Source: Symbiodinium microadriaticum
Lineage: Eukaryota; Sar; Dinophyceae; Suessiales; Symbiodiniaceae
Length of the DNA: 64,000 nt
Direction of reading: 5' to 3'
NCBI GenBank assembly: GCA_001939145.1
Contig: LSRX01000328.1
Span: forward strand, 16,348-80,347
The position numbers were made by a program, and so were the translations under genes. How positions within the stretch are numbered: the stretch's first letter is position 1; each line of letters begins with the position of its first letter. The notes beneath the pieces are model-generated. The model made no database searches, was not told the origin of the DNA, and saw only the letters and a program-made list of their open reading frames with translations. Below, piece by piece: positions 1 to 10,430 of the stretch.

Positions 1-205
1 TTTCTGCGTCCAAAGTGACCCTAGAGGTTCAAGGAGTCACATCTATTGCTGATCTTGAAAGAAATTGCCGGAAGCATGACACAAGTACTACTGGTAGCGG
101 GTATCACCCGATACCATGTCCTTTCTCCCTCCCTCCACAACCTCATTCCTGAAAGCAGCAAAGAAAATCGCCAAACACCCAAACCCTGAACCCAAGCACG
201 TGCAG

Positions 206-316
206 GTCGACGGACAGACGGCCGTGGCTGCAACGCAGAAAAGGCTCCAAGATGCGCAGACAGCAGCCAAGGCAGCAAGCCGGCAAAGGCTGGAGGCCAA
301 GATGCAGAAGGCTCAG
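206..316 (+). CDS. Exon of unknown protein, Ala/Gln-rich helix
   Basis: The frame starts after an AG in GTGCAG and reads VDGQTAVAATQKRL followed by QDAQTAAKAASRQRLEAK, a charged Ala/Gln-rich sequence typical of an alpha-helical or coiled-coil segment. It is preceded by C-rich CCCTAAA-like sequence and followed by G-rich TTTAGGG-like sequence, the pattern seen around many exons in this window. No initiation codon or downstream partner exon was identified, and the family is not recognised. The complementary-strand frame over the same bases looks like a shadow. Confidence 0.4.
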
Positions 317-428
317 GGTTGGGGCATGATTGGAGCTTTAGGGTTTATATAGGGCTTTAGGGGTTTAGGGCTTTAGGGGTTTGGAGCTTTGGGGGTTTAG
401 GGTTTTAGGGTCTGGGGCGGTTTGGTAA
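317..428. repeat. TTTAGGG-variant tract
   Basis: About 110 bases of G-rich variants (TTTAGGGC, TTTAGGGG, TTTGGAGC) directly follow the exon-like segment. No other structure was seen. Confidence 0.8.
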
Positions 429-566
429 AGGAGGTTTAGCCGTTTAGCCAGCAGCTCCAGTATAAAGTATAAAGATAGAGGGACTTAGATGCATCGAGAA
501 ATCCCATCACCCACGAATCCTGCCAGTTGACAACACCGACACCCGTAAAGCCCAACCCTGGCAGAG

Positions 567-757
567 CTAGAAGGCATCCAGACTATATAAACCACAACCC
601 CAATGGCAAACGAGAGCCATGACCATGACTTCATCCCAAGTACGCAAACCACAAAGTCTTGAAGCTATATCATACAGTCGACCCTGTAGATCCGAACAGA
701 CCATAGCCTTGAACCGAGAGGCTATACTCTGTGCAAATGCGCTGACCTTAAGCCCCC
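567..757 (-). CDS. Possible C-terminal exon, unknown protein
   Basis: Reading the minus strand, an open frame of about 60 codons runs from a candidate AG acceptor to a TAG at 567-569. It contains AFAQSIASRFKAMVCSDLQG and later LCGLRTWDEVMVMALVCHWG, mixed hydrophobic and charged sequence unlike the repeat-derived frames around it. The 5' part of the longer frame is repeat translation (GFGFRGL) and is left out. The plus-strand frame over the same bases is also open, so strand is uncertain. Confidence 0.3.
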
Positions 758-769
758 GAAACCCGAAAC

Positions 770-1250
770 CCTGAATCCCTAAACCCAAAACCCAAAACCC
801 TAAACCCGAAACCCGAAACCCGAAACCCTAAACCCGAAACCCTAAACCCGAAACCCAAAACCCTAAACCCGAAACCTCCTAAAGCCGCAGCCGGAGGAAG
901 AACCCGAAGCCCTGAGGCCCCAAACTCTCAACCCTAAGCCCTGAAATCCAGACTCTCAACCCTAAGCCCTAAACCCGTAAACCCCTGAACCCTAAACCCC
1001 AAGCCCCTCAACCCCTAAACCCCTAAGCCCTAAACCCTGAACCCCGAACCCTCAAGCGTCCTGAAGTCAGAACCTAGGGTTTAGGGTTTAGGCTTTAGGG
1101 TTTAGGGTTTAGGGCTAGGGTTTAGGCTTTAGGCTTTAGGGTTTAGGGTTTAGGGTTTAGGCTTTAGGGTTTAGGGTTTAGGGTTTAGGCTTTAGGGTTT
1201 AGGGTTTAGGGTTTAGGCTTTAGGGTTTAGGGTTTAGGCTTTCAGGCCGG
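770..1250. repeat. Telomere-like tract with orientation switch
   Basis: From 770 to about 1070 the sequence is CCCTAAA/CCCGAAA-type. From about 1075 to 1250 it is TTTAGGG/TTTAGGC-type. The two halves form a large imperfect inverted repeat with its centre near 1072. The TTTAGGC variant occurs periodically in the second half, suggesting a higher-order unit of about 27-35 bases. Confidence 0.85.
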
Positions 1251-2133
1251 AGAAAGGCGAGAAAGGGCCGAGGCTGCCTTACAGGCCAGGGGCCCAGGGT
1301 ATCTTCTTGAAAGGTTTTAGGACCCCAAAAGCCCAAAAGCCCGAAGCCCTAAACTTTTAGGCTTAGGGATTTGGACTTCGGAGTTCAGGTTTCGAGGTTT
1401 TCTTATAAACCCCATAAATCTTGAGCCCTAAACCCTAAACCCTAACGGTTTAGGTTTCGGGTTAAGGGATGTGGGGGTTTCGGATTTTAAGGAGTTTGGG
1501 GTCTTTCGGCTTTCGGCTGAGGGACTTTGGGGCTTCGCGGTTTTTTTAAAAAAGGTGGTTGGGGGTTGGGCCAGGGGCTATAGGGGTTCAGAGATTTCGG
1601 GTTTAGGGCTTGGGGTTTGCGTTCTATGGGCTAGCGGTTTAGGGGCTTTGGTTTTCCTGGAACCTACACTCTCAGTGCAGCCCTGAACTTGAAACCCCAA
1701 ATCTGGAGCCCTCCGTTGAGAGGATCACAACAAGTCAGCCGCTTCCGGGGTTCAGGGTTTCGGGTTCAGGCTTTGGGAGATAGGGTTTAGGGTTTAGGGT
1801 TTAGGGTGGGGTTTAAGGTTTAGGGTTTAGGGTTCCGTGTGCCAGATTGCAAGACCCCCGCTGAGGCAAAATTGGATGAACTTGCGACGATGAAATCTGC
1901 CGGCAAGTGAACGATGAGCGTTCATGGAGGCCGATAGTCCCTCTATGACGAGAGTAGAGTAGATCTACTCCAGGACCCGATCATCTTTGCTCGAGCCCCT
2001 AAAGCAAGTAGTTGATGAGAGCGGCTCCACATCCCGAAGCTGAGACATGTCTAGGACTGATGGTCTGCTTGCTACAGGCGGATGTCGACGGAAAAAGCAA
2101 ATCATAGCAAACCACAAGGCATACGAGGAATAA

Positions 2134-2355
2134 CACTGCTTTGGATCCCAAGAATGCAGAACTATCCAAATTATCCACATTGATTTTCAGACCCTGGAGT
2201 ACCGTGAGCCCCAGATATTGGGAGGGTTGGATCAGGATTGTGTGGACTTACATGAGGGGCATGAGGACAATCATCTTTCAACTGTGTGGCAGTTAAGGTT
2301 TGAACTCGAGAATGATGCCTCCCAAACACCACGCGAGAGGAAACATTGTCCCTAA
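2134..2355 (+). CDS. Open segment of unknown protein, 3' end
   Basis: The frame opens after a TAA at 2131 and reads to a TAA at 2353-2355. The most protein-like part follows TTTTCAG at 2190 and includes TLEYREPQILGGLDQDCVDL and then HEGHEDNHLSTVWQLRFELE. There is no ATG, so it is either an internal/terminal exon or a decayed fragment. Composition (acidic, no repeat-derived residues) supports coding on this strand. The family is not recognised. Confidence 0.35.
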   Translation, partial: HCFGSQECRTIQIIHIDFQTLEYREPQILGGLDQDCVDLHEGHEDNHLSTVWQLRFELENDASQTPRERKHCP

Positions 2356-2399
2356 TCCCTAAACCCTAAACCCTAAACCCCACATGTGCAAGACTATGC

Positions 2400-2790
2400 A
2401 GTGGAGGGGGAGGGGGAGACAGAAAACGAGAGAGAGAGAGAGAGAGATGGAGTTACTGAACCCGAGCCGTGCTAGTTACTGGAATCACATAAAGCCTAGT
2501 GACTACATGGATGAGCGAGTAAGTCGTGAGTCCTTCGTCCTTTGCATGGCTGAGTGGCTGAGTGATTGATTGATTGCTGACTGATTGCTGATTGATTGCT
2601 GATTGATTGATTGGTTGCTTGGTAGGCTGGTTGGTTGACTGGTTGGCCGATGGGTTGACTGATTGATTGATTGATTGATTGATTTATTGATCCATTGATC
2701 TATTGAACTATTGACCTATTGTTTTATTGATGCATTAATCGATTCATTGATTGATTGATGGATTGGTTGATTGATTGAGGGAGTGGACTG
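2400..2790. repeat. AG and GATT/TTGA microsatellites
   Basis: A short (AG)n tract lies at about 2427-2446. From about 2562 to 2790 the sequence is built from GATT, GGTT and TTGA tetranucleotides. No coding signal was seen here. Confidence 0.9.
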
Positions 2791-4365
2791 ACGAGTTTGC
2801 TCTTTTTTCAAGCTGCAGTTTGTGTTTGCTACAGATGCCGGAGAGTCACCGGTCCTGTCCTGCACAGGCTCGTGCTGATGCTTCGCGGACGGGCCGCGGC
2901 CTATGTGTTTAAGCACCGCGCTTTTCGTAGAGTCATAATCAGGGTTCCTTATCATAACTGTTCCATGATGTCCCCCCCAAAACCCTACGTATTCTAATTC
3001 CTCAGGAACCCATGACGCCTTGTAGCAACCCTAATAGGCCCCTTTCAAAGGTAGCAGAGTCATCATATCCCCCGCATCCTGTACAGGGCAACCTCAGAGC
3101 CGTCTCCACGAAGCGGAGCATGCGCTCTTTTTTGTTTTCTGTGTGCTCGTAGCACCCTAATTAAAGCCTCCCTGGTTCTTAGGGGGTGGGGTAATGGGTT
3201 TAGGGCTCTTAGTAGGGAATGGGCCGGAATGGCTCTATAAGGGCTACTTTAAGGGGCTATCCTGGGGATCCATTCCCCCATCCCCCACAAAGAACCGGGG
3301 AGAAAGTGCCCCGTGGCAGTCTCCGCAACGTGGAGCGGTCGCTCTCTTGGTGCGAGCCCTAGGCCACATCACCTGAGCTGTGCAGAATGCACTGCTCCGC
3401 GGAGCTCGGTCTGCAGCGACTCGCCGCCTTCAGTGGAAAAGTCTTGTCATTGAAGCAGGGAAGGCGCCCTACAGCCCTTTAAGCCCCTAAACCCTACACC
3501 CTAAAGCCCTTAAGCCCCTAAACCCCAAAGCCCTTAAGCTCCTAGACCCTAAACCCTCCAGCCGTGGTGTACCCGAGATCCCGAAGCTGGAGATCTGGAT
3601 CCGAGGCCTTGGGGGGCCTCCTCCAAGTTCAGGTTTGAAGGGATGAAGGGTTTAAGGTTTCGGGTTTAGGGAAAGTTTAGGGTGTAGGGTTGAGGGAAAG
3701 TTTAATTTGGTCTTTTGGTTTAGGGAAAGTTTAGGGTTAAGGGTCTAATTTGGCTTTTTTGGATTTAGGGAAACTCTAGGGTTAAGGGTCTAATTTGGCT
3801 CTTTTGGGTTTAGGGAAAGTTTAGGGTTAAGAGTCTAATTTGTTATTTTTTGGTTTCGGGTTTAAGGGTTCGAGGGTTCGAGGGAGTTTAGGGTTTCAGG
3901 GATGCAGGGATAGGGGTTTAGGGGTCACCTGGCCGCAAGCAGATCAGTGCCTGCAGAACCAGTCATTCACAACATATGTTGAAAGCCGTCTTGGCTGACA
4001 TGTGCCACGAGTCTTGTGCCCCTAAACCCTAATCCCCAAAACCCTAAAACCCCCCCAAAGCCCTAAACCCTGAACCCTAATCCCTAAACCCTATCAGGTT
4101 CAATTCAAGCACACTCCAGCAACTCTCTTCGAACTCTGAGCCCAGCATCTCAGCCAGAAGCGTCGCTCGAACGGTGCGCTTTTTGGCACGTCTCCTCGAT
4201 AGATCGGAGGCAGGCCGACTCCTTGATCCCCTCTCCATTTGCAGGTTTTTTTTTGGGGGGGGAATTCAAGGCTCGATTCCAAAAGGGAGGGGATTTCATG
4301 GTAGAGGTGATGGTTGTCCCTCTCTCAACCTTAGCTCGTCAGCTTCGGCATATCTCCAGAGCTCA

Positions 4366-4836
4366 ACATTTTGGGCTTCGTCTGCTTCCGGGAATATTCC
4401 GCATTGTGCCGCAGTCACGGTTTTCAGAAGAATCTGAGGAGGAGTTTGTCATCTCAAGAGAATCTTCCTCTGCCAAGACAACAGCCCAGGCTGCAACTGC
4501 AAAATCTATGTAAGTCCCGAAAAAAGTACACCCATCAACAAGAAGGTGAGCTGGCTCATCGAACAGACGGGCCTGATGGGGAATGGCTGCACGCGTCCCA
4601 CGCAGTTGCTCCACACCTTCAAGCGACGGGAAGAGCCCAGAAACTCGGACTGCATTGGGCCATGCTTCCAAGGGTTGCGTGTTTAAGGCGAGACGGATAT
4701 CCTGCACTGCTTCGCCCCCATAGAGCAGGTGCACAGGTCCCCTATCTTGCTGAGAGCACTTCCAAGCTTCTTCATCCAAAAAATGGCGTTTCGCGCGGAA
4801 TGTCATGACCGCCCCTGAACAGTAATTCGAGATCAC
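4366..4836 (-). pseudogene. Retroelement-like ORF fragment, possible RNase H start
   Basis: A 157-codon minus-strand frame reads MTFRAKRHFLDEEAW, then GPVHLLYGGEAVQDIRLALN, then AHLLVDGCTFFGTYIDFAVA. The hydrophobic strand ending in an Asp followed by Gly and then aliphatic residues resembles the first strand of RNase H domains that follow reverse transcriptase in dinoflagellate non-LTR retroelements, as judged from memory of the family. The other catalytic residues were not located. A second minus-strand open piece at 5100-5350 (GPVLYVFEHMYHLGWSVDPDG, with an in-frame stop) is consistent with the same ORF upstream. It is probably a decayed retroelement; a host gene is possible. Confidence 0.4.
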
Positions 4837-4871
4837 CGTATTGTCGACTTGCTTTCAGTATATTAGTTTGA

Positions 4872-5024
4872 GGTCGGGAGATCAAAGCTGATCAGTATGA
4901 GCGGATGATGGAGATGGAGAAGCAAATGGCCAAAATGCAACAGGACCAGGAGGCCTTGTTAGCTGAGCTTGCAAGTGTGCGACGGCAGCTAGCCAACGCA
5001 GGAGGCGGAGGCTGCTTGCTATGA
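4872..5024 (+). CDS. C-terminal coiled-coil exon, unknown protein
   Basis: After an AG at 4866 the plus-strand frame reads DQYERMMEMEKQMAKMQQDQ and EALLAELASVRRQL, ending LANAGGGGCLL at a TGA (5022-5024). Hydrophobic residues at heptad spacing with many Glu, Lys and Gln indicate a coiled coil. It sits between two minus-strand retroelement-like pieces, so it may be a last exon of a gene into which the retroelement fell, or the reverse. The upstream exon was not identified. Confidence 0.45.
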   Translation, partial: GREIKADQYERMMEMEKQMAKMQQDQEALLAELASVRRQLANAGGGGCLL

Positions 5025-5099
5025 CTTGGTACCGGGGGGTATGCAAGAGACCGCTTCATTGCAGCAGGATGTTGACGTGTGTATATATGTCAGTATCCT

Positions 5100-5350
5100 G
5101 TTTACGCAAAGGCATCACCTGAAAAGGCTCAATGCCCTGGACTTGCTCACTTTTCCTAACAAAGGGAGTAATGTTAAGAACCCCTGCCCGCAAAATCTGG
5201 TCAAACACAGCCCCAAATTTCCAAGGACCAATTTGCCAACAGACCCCGTCTAAATCCCGTCAAGCCCCATCCGGATCAACGGACCAACCCAAGTGGTACA
5301 TGTGTTCGAAGACGTACAACACGGGTCCCAGCGGCAGCGTCGAGAATGGG
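5100..5350 (-). pseudogene. Retroelement-like fragment, upstream part
   Basis: On the minus strand the sequence reads LPLGPVLYVFEHMYHLGWSV, then after an in-frame stop DLDGVCWQIGPWKFGAVFDQ and ILRAGVLNI. The style matches the minus-strand fragment at 4366-4836, with the coiled-coil exon between them. The internal stop argues for decay. Confidence 0.35.
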
Positions 5351-5357
5351 AGATTGG

Positions 5358-5515
5358 CTTAGGGTTAAGGGCTTAAGGGTTTAAGCTTTAGAGTTTAGGG
5401 TTTAAGGTTTTAAGGTTTAGGGTTAAGGGTTTAGGGTTTAGGGTTCAGGGTTTAGGGTTTTAAGGCTTAGGGTTAAGGGTTCAAGGGTTTAAGGTTTAGG
5501 GATCCAAGGCTCGGG
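5358..5515. repeat. TTTAGGG/TTAAGGG tract
   Basis: G-rich telomere-like variants including TTAAGGG and TTTAAGG. No gene was seen between here and about 6.55 kb except short open frames at 5760-6160 without recognisable features. Confidence 0.85.
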
Positions 5516-6587
5516 GCTGACAGCGGGGACATTGCAAGAGACGCTGCTCTTGAGCCTCAAGGAAGAAGCTCGGAGGTTAAAGGCAAGTTTTGTGGAGGGT
5601 TCAGGGGGCAGGGTTTTAGGGTTTAGGCTTCGGCAAGGTTGGTTTGAGGGTTTAGGTTTGGGGTTCTGCTAGAAGTTCAGGGGGCAGGGTTTTCAAGGGT
5701 TTAGGTGTTTCAGGGGTTTAGGTGCGGCAAGTTCTGTTCTGTCTGAGAAATGGAAATGGATGGTAGCTCTTTTCGCCTGCTGTTATCGGCTTTTCGTCTT
5801 GGGATTGAGGTTGGGGCCGTCATGTGAGACTTCGTTAGGATTGAGATTGCCCAGCGGAGCAACCTTCAGAAATCGTGATGGACACAGCTCTTTCTGTGCT
5901 TTATCTGTGATAAATCGCTGGTTCGGTTCTGTGATGTCTCTGTGCGTTTGCAAATGCTCGCTCTTGGCAAAAGCTCTAGTCTCTTTCGAGCGGTTTGGGC
6001 CTCTTTCTTGCTCCTGCCCGTTTCGGGACGGAGCGGGCGTGAATCAATGTAGTGGGAATAGTCGCCAGTATTTAGCTATTCTGGCGCGTGAAATTTCCTG
6101 CGTGTTCGTGGGGCCATCGTGCTGCCGGCCATATGACATGACATATTATTCAGCTTCGATTTGATGGTCATTCCACCGTTTTCTGGCTGTGATTCCGCTG
6201 TGATTTGGGAGTGCTCGTCCCAGCAGCATGAAGTCAAGTCGAAGTTGGGGTCTAGAACACGGCGGCCCGCAGCCATCACACTAAACCCAAAACCCTTAAC
6301 CCTCAACCCTAAACCCTCAACCCTCAACCCTAAACCCTACACCCCGAATTACAGCCAACCCGAAACAAAAGGGGTCCAGGCCTGCATCCTGAGCCCAGCC
6401 CTGAGCACATGCACAGACACTTCACCGCCAGACTCGCATCAAGGATGATAGAGTTTAGGGTTTAGGATTTAGGGTTTAGGGTGTATAGGGTTTAGGGTGT
6501 AGGGTTTAGGGTGTAGGGTTTAGGGTTTAGAGTTTAGGGTTTGGGGAGGGAAGCGGCAGTCTCAACCTCAGTTCGGGTTCGCCGCCC

Positions 6588-6752
6588 GAGGCCCCGCCTG
6601 CCTAACTCCAGCACCTGCTCCAGATAGAGACCAGGAAGCCGCGATTGCCGAGTCGAAGGAAATCGACCCCAGCTACCACGGGCACATCCGGGATGACGCC
6701 GAAACCTGTTGGATTTCCTTCCCGGGGAAGTATGCCGCAGGCCGGGAGAGCC
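6588..6752 (+). CDS. Exon of unknown protein (HIRDDAETCW motif)
   Basis: The plus-strand frame reads APAPDRDQEAAIAESKEIDP and then SYHGHIRDDAETCWISFPGK, YAAG. It has strong protein-like composition while the two complementary-strand frames are Pro/Arg-rich shadows. The segment lies between TTTAGGG-like sequence and a G-rich stretch. Together with the following pieces at 6871, 7552 and 8401 it may belong to one plus-strand gene. The family is not securely identified. Confidence 0.55.
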
Positions 6753-6870
6753 GGGGTTTGGGGGCTTGGGTTCGCAGGGTGCAGGACATCGGTTCCTGGG
6801 GTTTAGCGGCATGATGAGGTTCCACACTGTATCCGAGATCTACAACTCAGAAATCCGCATTGCAAGATAG

Positions 6871-7053
6871 TCCGGGGACGGCCCACATGCGAAGTCGTGC
6901 AACGCCTTTGGTTACGAACTGCACCGTCCCCGAAGCCCTCCCACGTTCCTGAACCGAGCCAAGAGCTTTAAAGCCTTCCTCCGCAGAGGCTGGGAAGCGC
7001 TGGTGAAGGAGCCCGTGCTTCAGACGGTGAGCGTGGTTCAGGGGCTCTGCTGA
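6871..7053 (+). CDS. Exon of unknown protein (GWEALVKEPV motif)
   Basis: An open frame between TAG at 6868 and TGA at 7051 reads GPHAKSCNAFGYELHRP, AKSFKAFLRRGWEALVKEPV and LQTVSVVQGLC. It directly precedes a TTTAGGG tract. The minus-strand frame over the same bases is the shadow. It is probably an exon downstream of 6588-6752 in the same gene. No enzyme motif was recognised. Confidence 0.5.
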   Translation, partial: SGDGPHAKSCNAFGYELHRPRSPPTFLNRAKSFKAFLRRGWEALVKEPVLQTVSVVQGLC

Positions 7054-7079
7054 AACCGGACAAAGGCGCAAAGTCATAA

Positions 7080-7500
7080 GGGTTTAGGGTTTAGGGTTTA
7101 GGGTTGTGTAGGTTGCACATGGTTTCAACTTATTCAGTGGTGGCCTGAACCCCACCCTAATCCCCAAACCCTAAACCCTTACTAACCCCCAAACCCTAGA
7201 CCCTAGTCCCCAAACGCTACCCTAAACCCCAAACCCTAAACGCTAATCCCTGAACCCTTATACACCTATACCCAAAAACCCAAACCCTAGCTGAACCCTA
7301 TTCCCCAAACCCTACCCTAAACCCTAAACCCTAAAACCCACACCCTAACTGAGCCCTAATCCCCAAACCCCACCCTAAACCCTAAACCCTCTAAAACCCT
7401 ATTCTCATTCTGAAAGCCCCCACATCAGATTCTTTCCGGCATTTCTATATATATATATATATAAATATATATATATACATACATACACACACACACACCC
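7080..7500. repeat. CCCTAAA tract and TA/CA microsatellite
   Basis: Degenerate CCCTAAA/CCCCAAA sequence fills 7150-7400. A (TA)n run followed by ATAC and (CA)n occupies about 7447-7498. Confidence 0.85.
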
Positions 7501-7551
7501 CAAAACCCAATCCTAAAGATTAAGGCACCTTCATCAGATCCTTTCCGGCAG

Positions 7552-7614
7552 GAGTTTCACCTCGACTCGGTGGCCTGTGTCTTCCTCTGCTCCCCAGCGG
7601 ACGGCACCGACCTC
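7552..7614 (+). CDS. Short exon of unknown protein
   Basis: After CCGGCAG at 7545-7551 the frame reads EFHLDSVACVFLCSPADG, TDLG before a TTTAGGG tract begins. C-rich sequence lies upstream and G-rich sequence downstream. It could continue the frame that ends VVQGLC at 7050. Only 21 codons, so support is modest. Confidence 0.4.
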
Positions 7615-7615
7615 G

Positions 7616-7812
7616 GGTTTAGGGTTTAGGGCTTAGGGGTTTAGGGGTTTCGGGTTTAGGGTTTAGGGGTTTAGGGTTTAGGGCTTAGGGGTTTAGGGGT
7701 TTCGGGTTTAGGGTTTAGGGGTTTAGGGTTTAGGGCTTAGGGGTTTAGGGGTTTCGGGTTTAGGGTTTAGGGGTTTAGGGGGTTTCGGGTTTAGGGTTTA
7801 GGGTTCAGGTCC
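7616..7812. repeat. TTTAGGG higher-order tandem repeat
   Basis: A unit of about 58 bases combining TTTAGGG, TTTAGGGC, TTAGGGG and TTTCGGG is repeated about three times almost exactly, which makes this one of the most regular telomere-like arrays in the window. Confidence 0.85.
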
Positions 7813-8139
7813 ACGGAGTAGAAAGCTCAAGCGTACTGTAAAAGCCGGAATGATTACCAATATTTTTCCTCACGTCTCCTTATCAAAAATTGTAAAGGCC
7901 GCAATGATTACCAATAATTTTCCTTAGGTTTCTTTATTGAAAATGTACAAAAAAGCACCAAAAAGCCCGACACTATTTTTGAACGCCCCTATAGTATTCT
8001 GCAAAGCAACAGCCTCTGAACTGTAAAGTCAGCAGTCGAGTGCACAAATGCATGAGTGTGTCAACTGCGTTTGTACGCAGCTTGGTAACCATGTGAACTT
8101 ATACGGGCAACGGCACGAACAAATGGGCAGCCATCTATC

Positions 8140-8275
8140 CATCCACCCGTCCGTCCATCCATCATACATACCTTCTTACATGCCTAGATACACATACTGA
8201 TGTACAGTTTACACACGTTGCGTGTGCTACATGCACTACATGCCTACCTACCTACCTGCCTGCCTGCCTGCCTGA
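8140..8275. repeat. CATC and CCTA/CCTG microsatellites
   Basis: ATCC/CCGT-type tetranucleotides at about 8140-8170 and CTAC then CTGC runs at about 8245-8275. No gene was seen between 7.85 and 8.38 kb. Confidence 0.85.
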
Positions 8276-8400
8276 CCTGCGAGTCTCGAGCAAGAATGAG
8301 CAAAGCATGAGTTGCCTATGATTGACCACAGTGCATCACTTTGGCTTCTATCGAAAGTGTTTGCCCAGGTTTCGCATCTCTCAAGTCGTTCTGATCCTGA

Positions 8401-8754
8401 GGTTTGGGGAAGCACGCTGATGATCCGCAGAATCCAGGGAAGTGCTATTGTGCACGGATATATGGCGAACGAGACTTCAAAGCGTTCGGCTACCTTTCAG
8501 TCCTCAAGGCACCTTACACGGATGACAGAATCAAGAAGCACTGGGAGAAAGCCGCTGCAATGAACGCGGTCCCCATCCGTCAAGATGCAACCGATGTAGA
8601 GAAGGAAGAAGCTACAAAGAAAGCTGTCGAACAGTGGGAGAAGATGGGCCGCACGGCCTCCTGGGGATGTGAGTGGTACAAGCGCTGGTTCGAGCTGGTA
8701 TGCGCGGCTGTCGAGAAGAAGCAGCGGCTGAAGGCAGTCTTCTTTCCGGGCCAG
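8401..8754 (+). CDS. Exon of unknown protein (YGERDFKAFGYLSVLK)
   Basis: The plus-strand frame reads DDPQNPGKCYCARIYGERDF, KAFGYLSVLKAPYTDDRIKK, HWEKAAAMNAVPIRQDATDV, then a charged helix and ASWGCEWYKRWFELV, ending near FFPGQ where GGCCAGGTGGG offers a GT donor. The long Lys/Glu-rich segment and absence of repeat-derived residues strongly support coding. Overlapping minus-strand frames are shadows. No domain was recognised; CYCA and GCEW cysteines could be structural. Confidence 0.6.
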
Positions 8755-9150
8755 GTGGGAGCAGGGCAACACAGCACATGCCACTTCGACTCGTTCTTGA
8801 CCCTGAGCGGTACTACCCTATACTGATCCTGTCGCGTCATGCGCTGGACGAAAGTTCGACCCTTCAGCAGGGAGCTTCTTTCCAGCACCCCGCTTTCCAC
8901 CGTAGATTTGTACTGGTAGCGTGCATGGAGTGGACGGGGTTAAGACAGGGTACCGGAAGGAAGGTTGGTTTCGGTAGCCGTAACCGTGCATGAGGGGGCG
9001 CCCGACTTCGCGAAAGCCTGTTTTTCCTACTACCAGTAGTACATAGCCGTCATTTCTCAGCCACGACATTTGCGTTGTCGTGTGCTTGTCGACCGTGTTC
9101 GCAGCATGTACATGTGAATCTCAGCCTCTCCAGCCAATCACCCGGGCCAG

Positions 9151-9233
9151 GTGGGTTACGGCATTCCCACCATGGAGGACCTCTCCGACTGCGAGGTGGA
9201 CCTCTGGGACGGGGAGACACAGCTCCAACTTAG
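9151..9233 (+). CDS. Exon of unknown protein (VGYGIPTMEDLSD)
   Basis: After GGGCCAG at 9150 the frame reads VGYGIPTMEDLSDCEVDLWD and GETQLQL. The acidic composition fits the neighbouring exons on the same strand. An overlapping frame starting at 9080 is Thr/Arg-rich and looks like a shadow. Confidence 0.5.
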
Positions 9234-9600
9234 GGGGCGCACACGTTGTGGTTGCGTCTAGGTTTTCGGAACTTGCGGTGCTTTGAGGCCTTTGGGACTA
9301 TGGTTGAGGGCCAAGTTGAGGGTGTAGTTTTAAGTTCAGTTCGAGAGCTCCCGCTCGTTCATTGAAGGCTTAGGGGGAGGTTTCTGGAGGTTTAGGATTT
9401 GGAGTCGTGGCCTGCGCTGGCTCTTATCCAACGACATGAACGAAGGAATCTTGCCACCTACCTAAACGTGAAGCAGGGACCCTGGTCCGAGAAGAAGCTG
9501 TACTTACACCACCTTCAGCGGCACGGGACCCGTTGTAGAACAGTGTCCACTGTCTTCGCCACCCCAACGGAACAGCCGAGGTCGGATGTGGTGGCTCGCA

Positions 9601-9873
9601 GAAATCCGAGCTGGCAACGGCGAACCTCATGCAGAAGCAACATCCCGGATGGGATTATGAGGAGGTGGATGTCACGGCTTTTCTCAAGAACGAGTTTCCG
9701 CTGGGTGCCGAAGTGGATGCTCTGCATGAGACCGAAGCTGTCTCCAGATGGCGCAAGGGCATTGTGGTAAAGCAGATGGAAAAAGTGACTAAAACCGAGT
9801 CCGGCGATGCGTCCACGGAGTTTGTCTGGCAGATCAAGTGTGACGACTCTGGAGATACTCGGAGGCTTTTGAA
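9601..9873 (+). CDS. Exon of unknown protein, possible Tudor-like segment
   Basis: From the AG of TCGCAG the frame reads KSELATANLMQKQHPGWDYE, EVDVTAFLKNEFPLGAEVDA, LHETEAVSRWRKGIVV and later FVWQIKCDDSGDTRRLL, ending at a canonical GTGAGT donor at 9874. The pattern G-x-E-V-D-A-L followed by W-R-K-G-I-V-V resembles the start of Tudor/Agenet-type beta barrels, where a Val-rich strand precedes a trp-containing strand. That is a weak resemblance only. The next exon begins about 50 bases on. Confidence 0.6.
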
Positions 9874-9924
9874 GTGAGTTTTGTACTTAGGGTTTAGGGT
9901 TCGGGGATGTTTAGGGTTTAGGGC

Positions 9925-10047
9925 TCGACTATCGACTCGAAGAACCTTCCCAAAACCACGAAGGACATCTTTGAGGCCAGACAAGTCCGACACCTCAACG
10001 TGGCGGTTGAGCAGCTGTTGCACCGTTGGGGTGGCGGCCCGAGATGA
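9925..10047 (+). CDS. Exon of unknown protein
   Basis: The frame reads STIDSKNLPKTTKDIFEARQ and VRHLNVAVEQLLHRWGGGPR up to a TGA. The intron separating it from the exon ending at 9873 would be about 50 bases long, starting GTGAGT and filled with TTTAGGG variants, so it is a very small example of a telomere-repeat intron. Confidence 0.5.
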   Translation, partial: STIDSKNLPKTTKDIFEARQVRHLNVAVEQLLHRWGGGPR

Positions 10048-10137
10048 TGTCTGAATGCTAGGTATGCTAGTTGTTTCAGTGGGCGTGTGGCATACTTCGA
10101 GACCTTTCGGGATCGATTGCTCTTTTTTTGGCAGTCC

Positions 10138-10430
10138 TGAAAGTCAAGACACCTCCTGGAGCAGATTTATGAGACGGACAGCAGGGTCCAGCCTGCCTCA
10201 TGCTAAGGGTACATCCTGGAGCCTGCTTTGCGCCTATGCCTTCCGGACATAGAACTGCGCCATCCCACCGCCTGCCGCCTCCGCAGCGGCACCCCGGCGC
10301 TGAGCATTGGCATTCAAATCCCGAACGTCGAGTCGCTCCTGGCACTGAGAGATCGCGTCTTGAGCGGCGACTTCGATCGGAGAGTCAACGAAGGCCTGGC
10401 GCGCGGAGCTCCAGAACCTCTGTCCTGTAT
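10138..10430 (+). CDS. 3' exon of unknown protein with in-frame TAA
   Basis: One frame reads SRHLLEQIYETDSRVQPASC, then TAA at 10204-10206, then YILEPALRLCLPDIELRHPT, GTPALSIGIQIPNVESLLAL and RDRVLSGDFDRRVNEGLA. Protein-like sequence on both sides of the stop in the same frame means either a nonsense mutation or a very short intron. No catalytic motif was recognised. It closes the plus-strand exon series that begins at 8401, and possibly at 6588. Confidence 0.5.

Noticed and set aside
4223..4513. Plus-strand 96-codon ORF opposite the retroelement-like fragment
   Set aside because: The opposite strand has the better sequence pattern. The plus frame begins in a G-tract and shows no motif.
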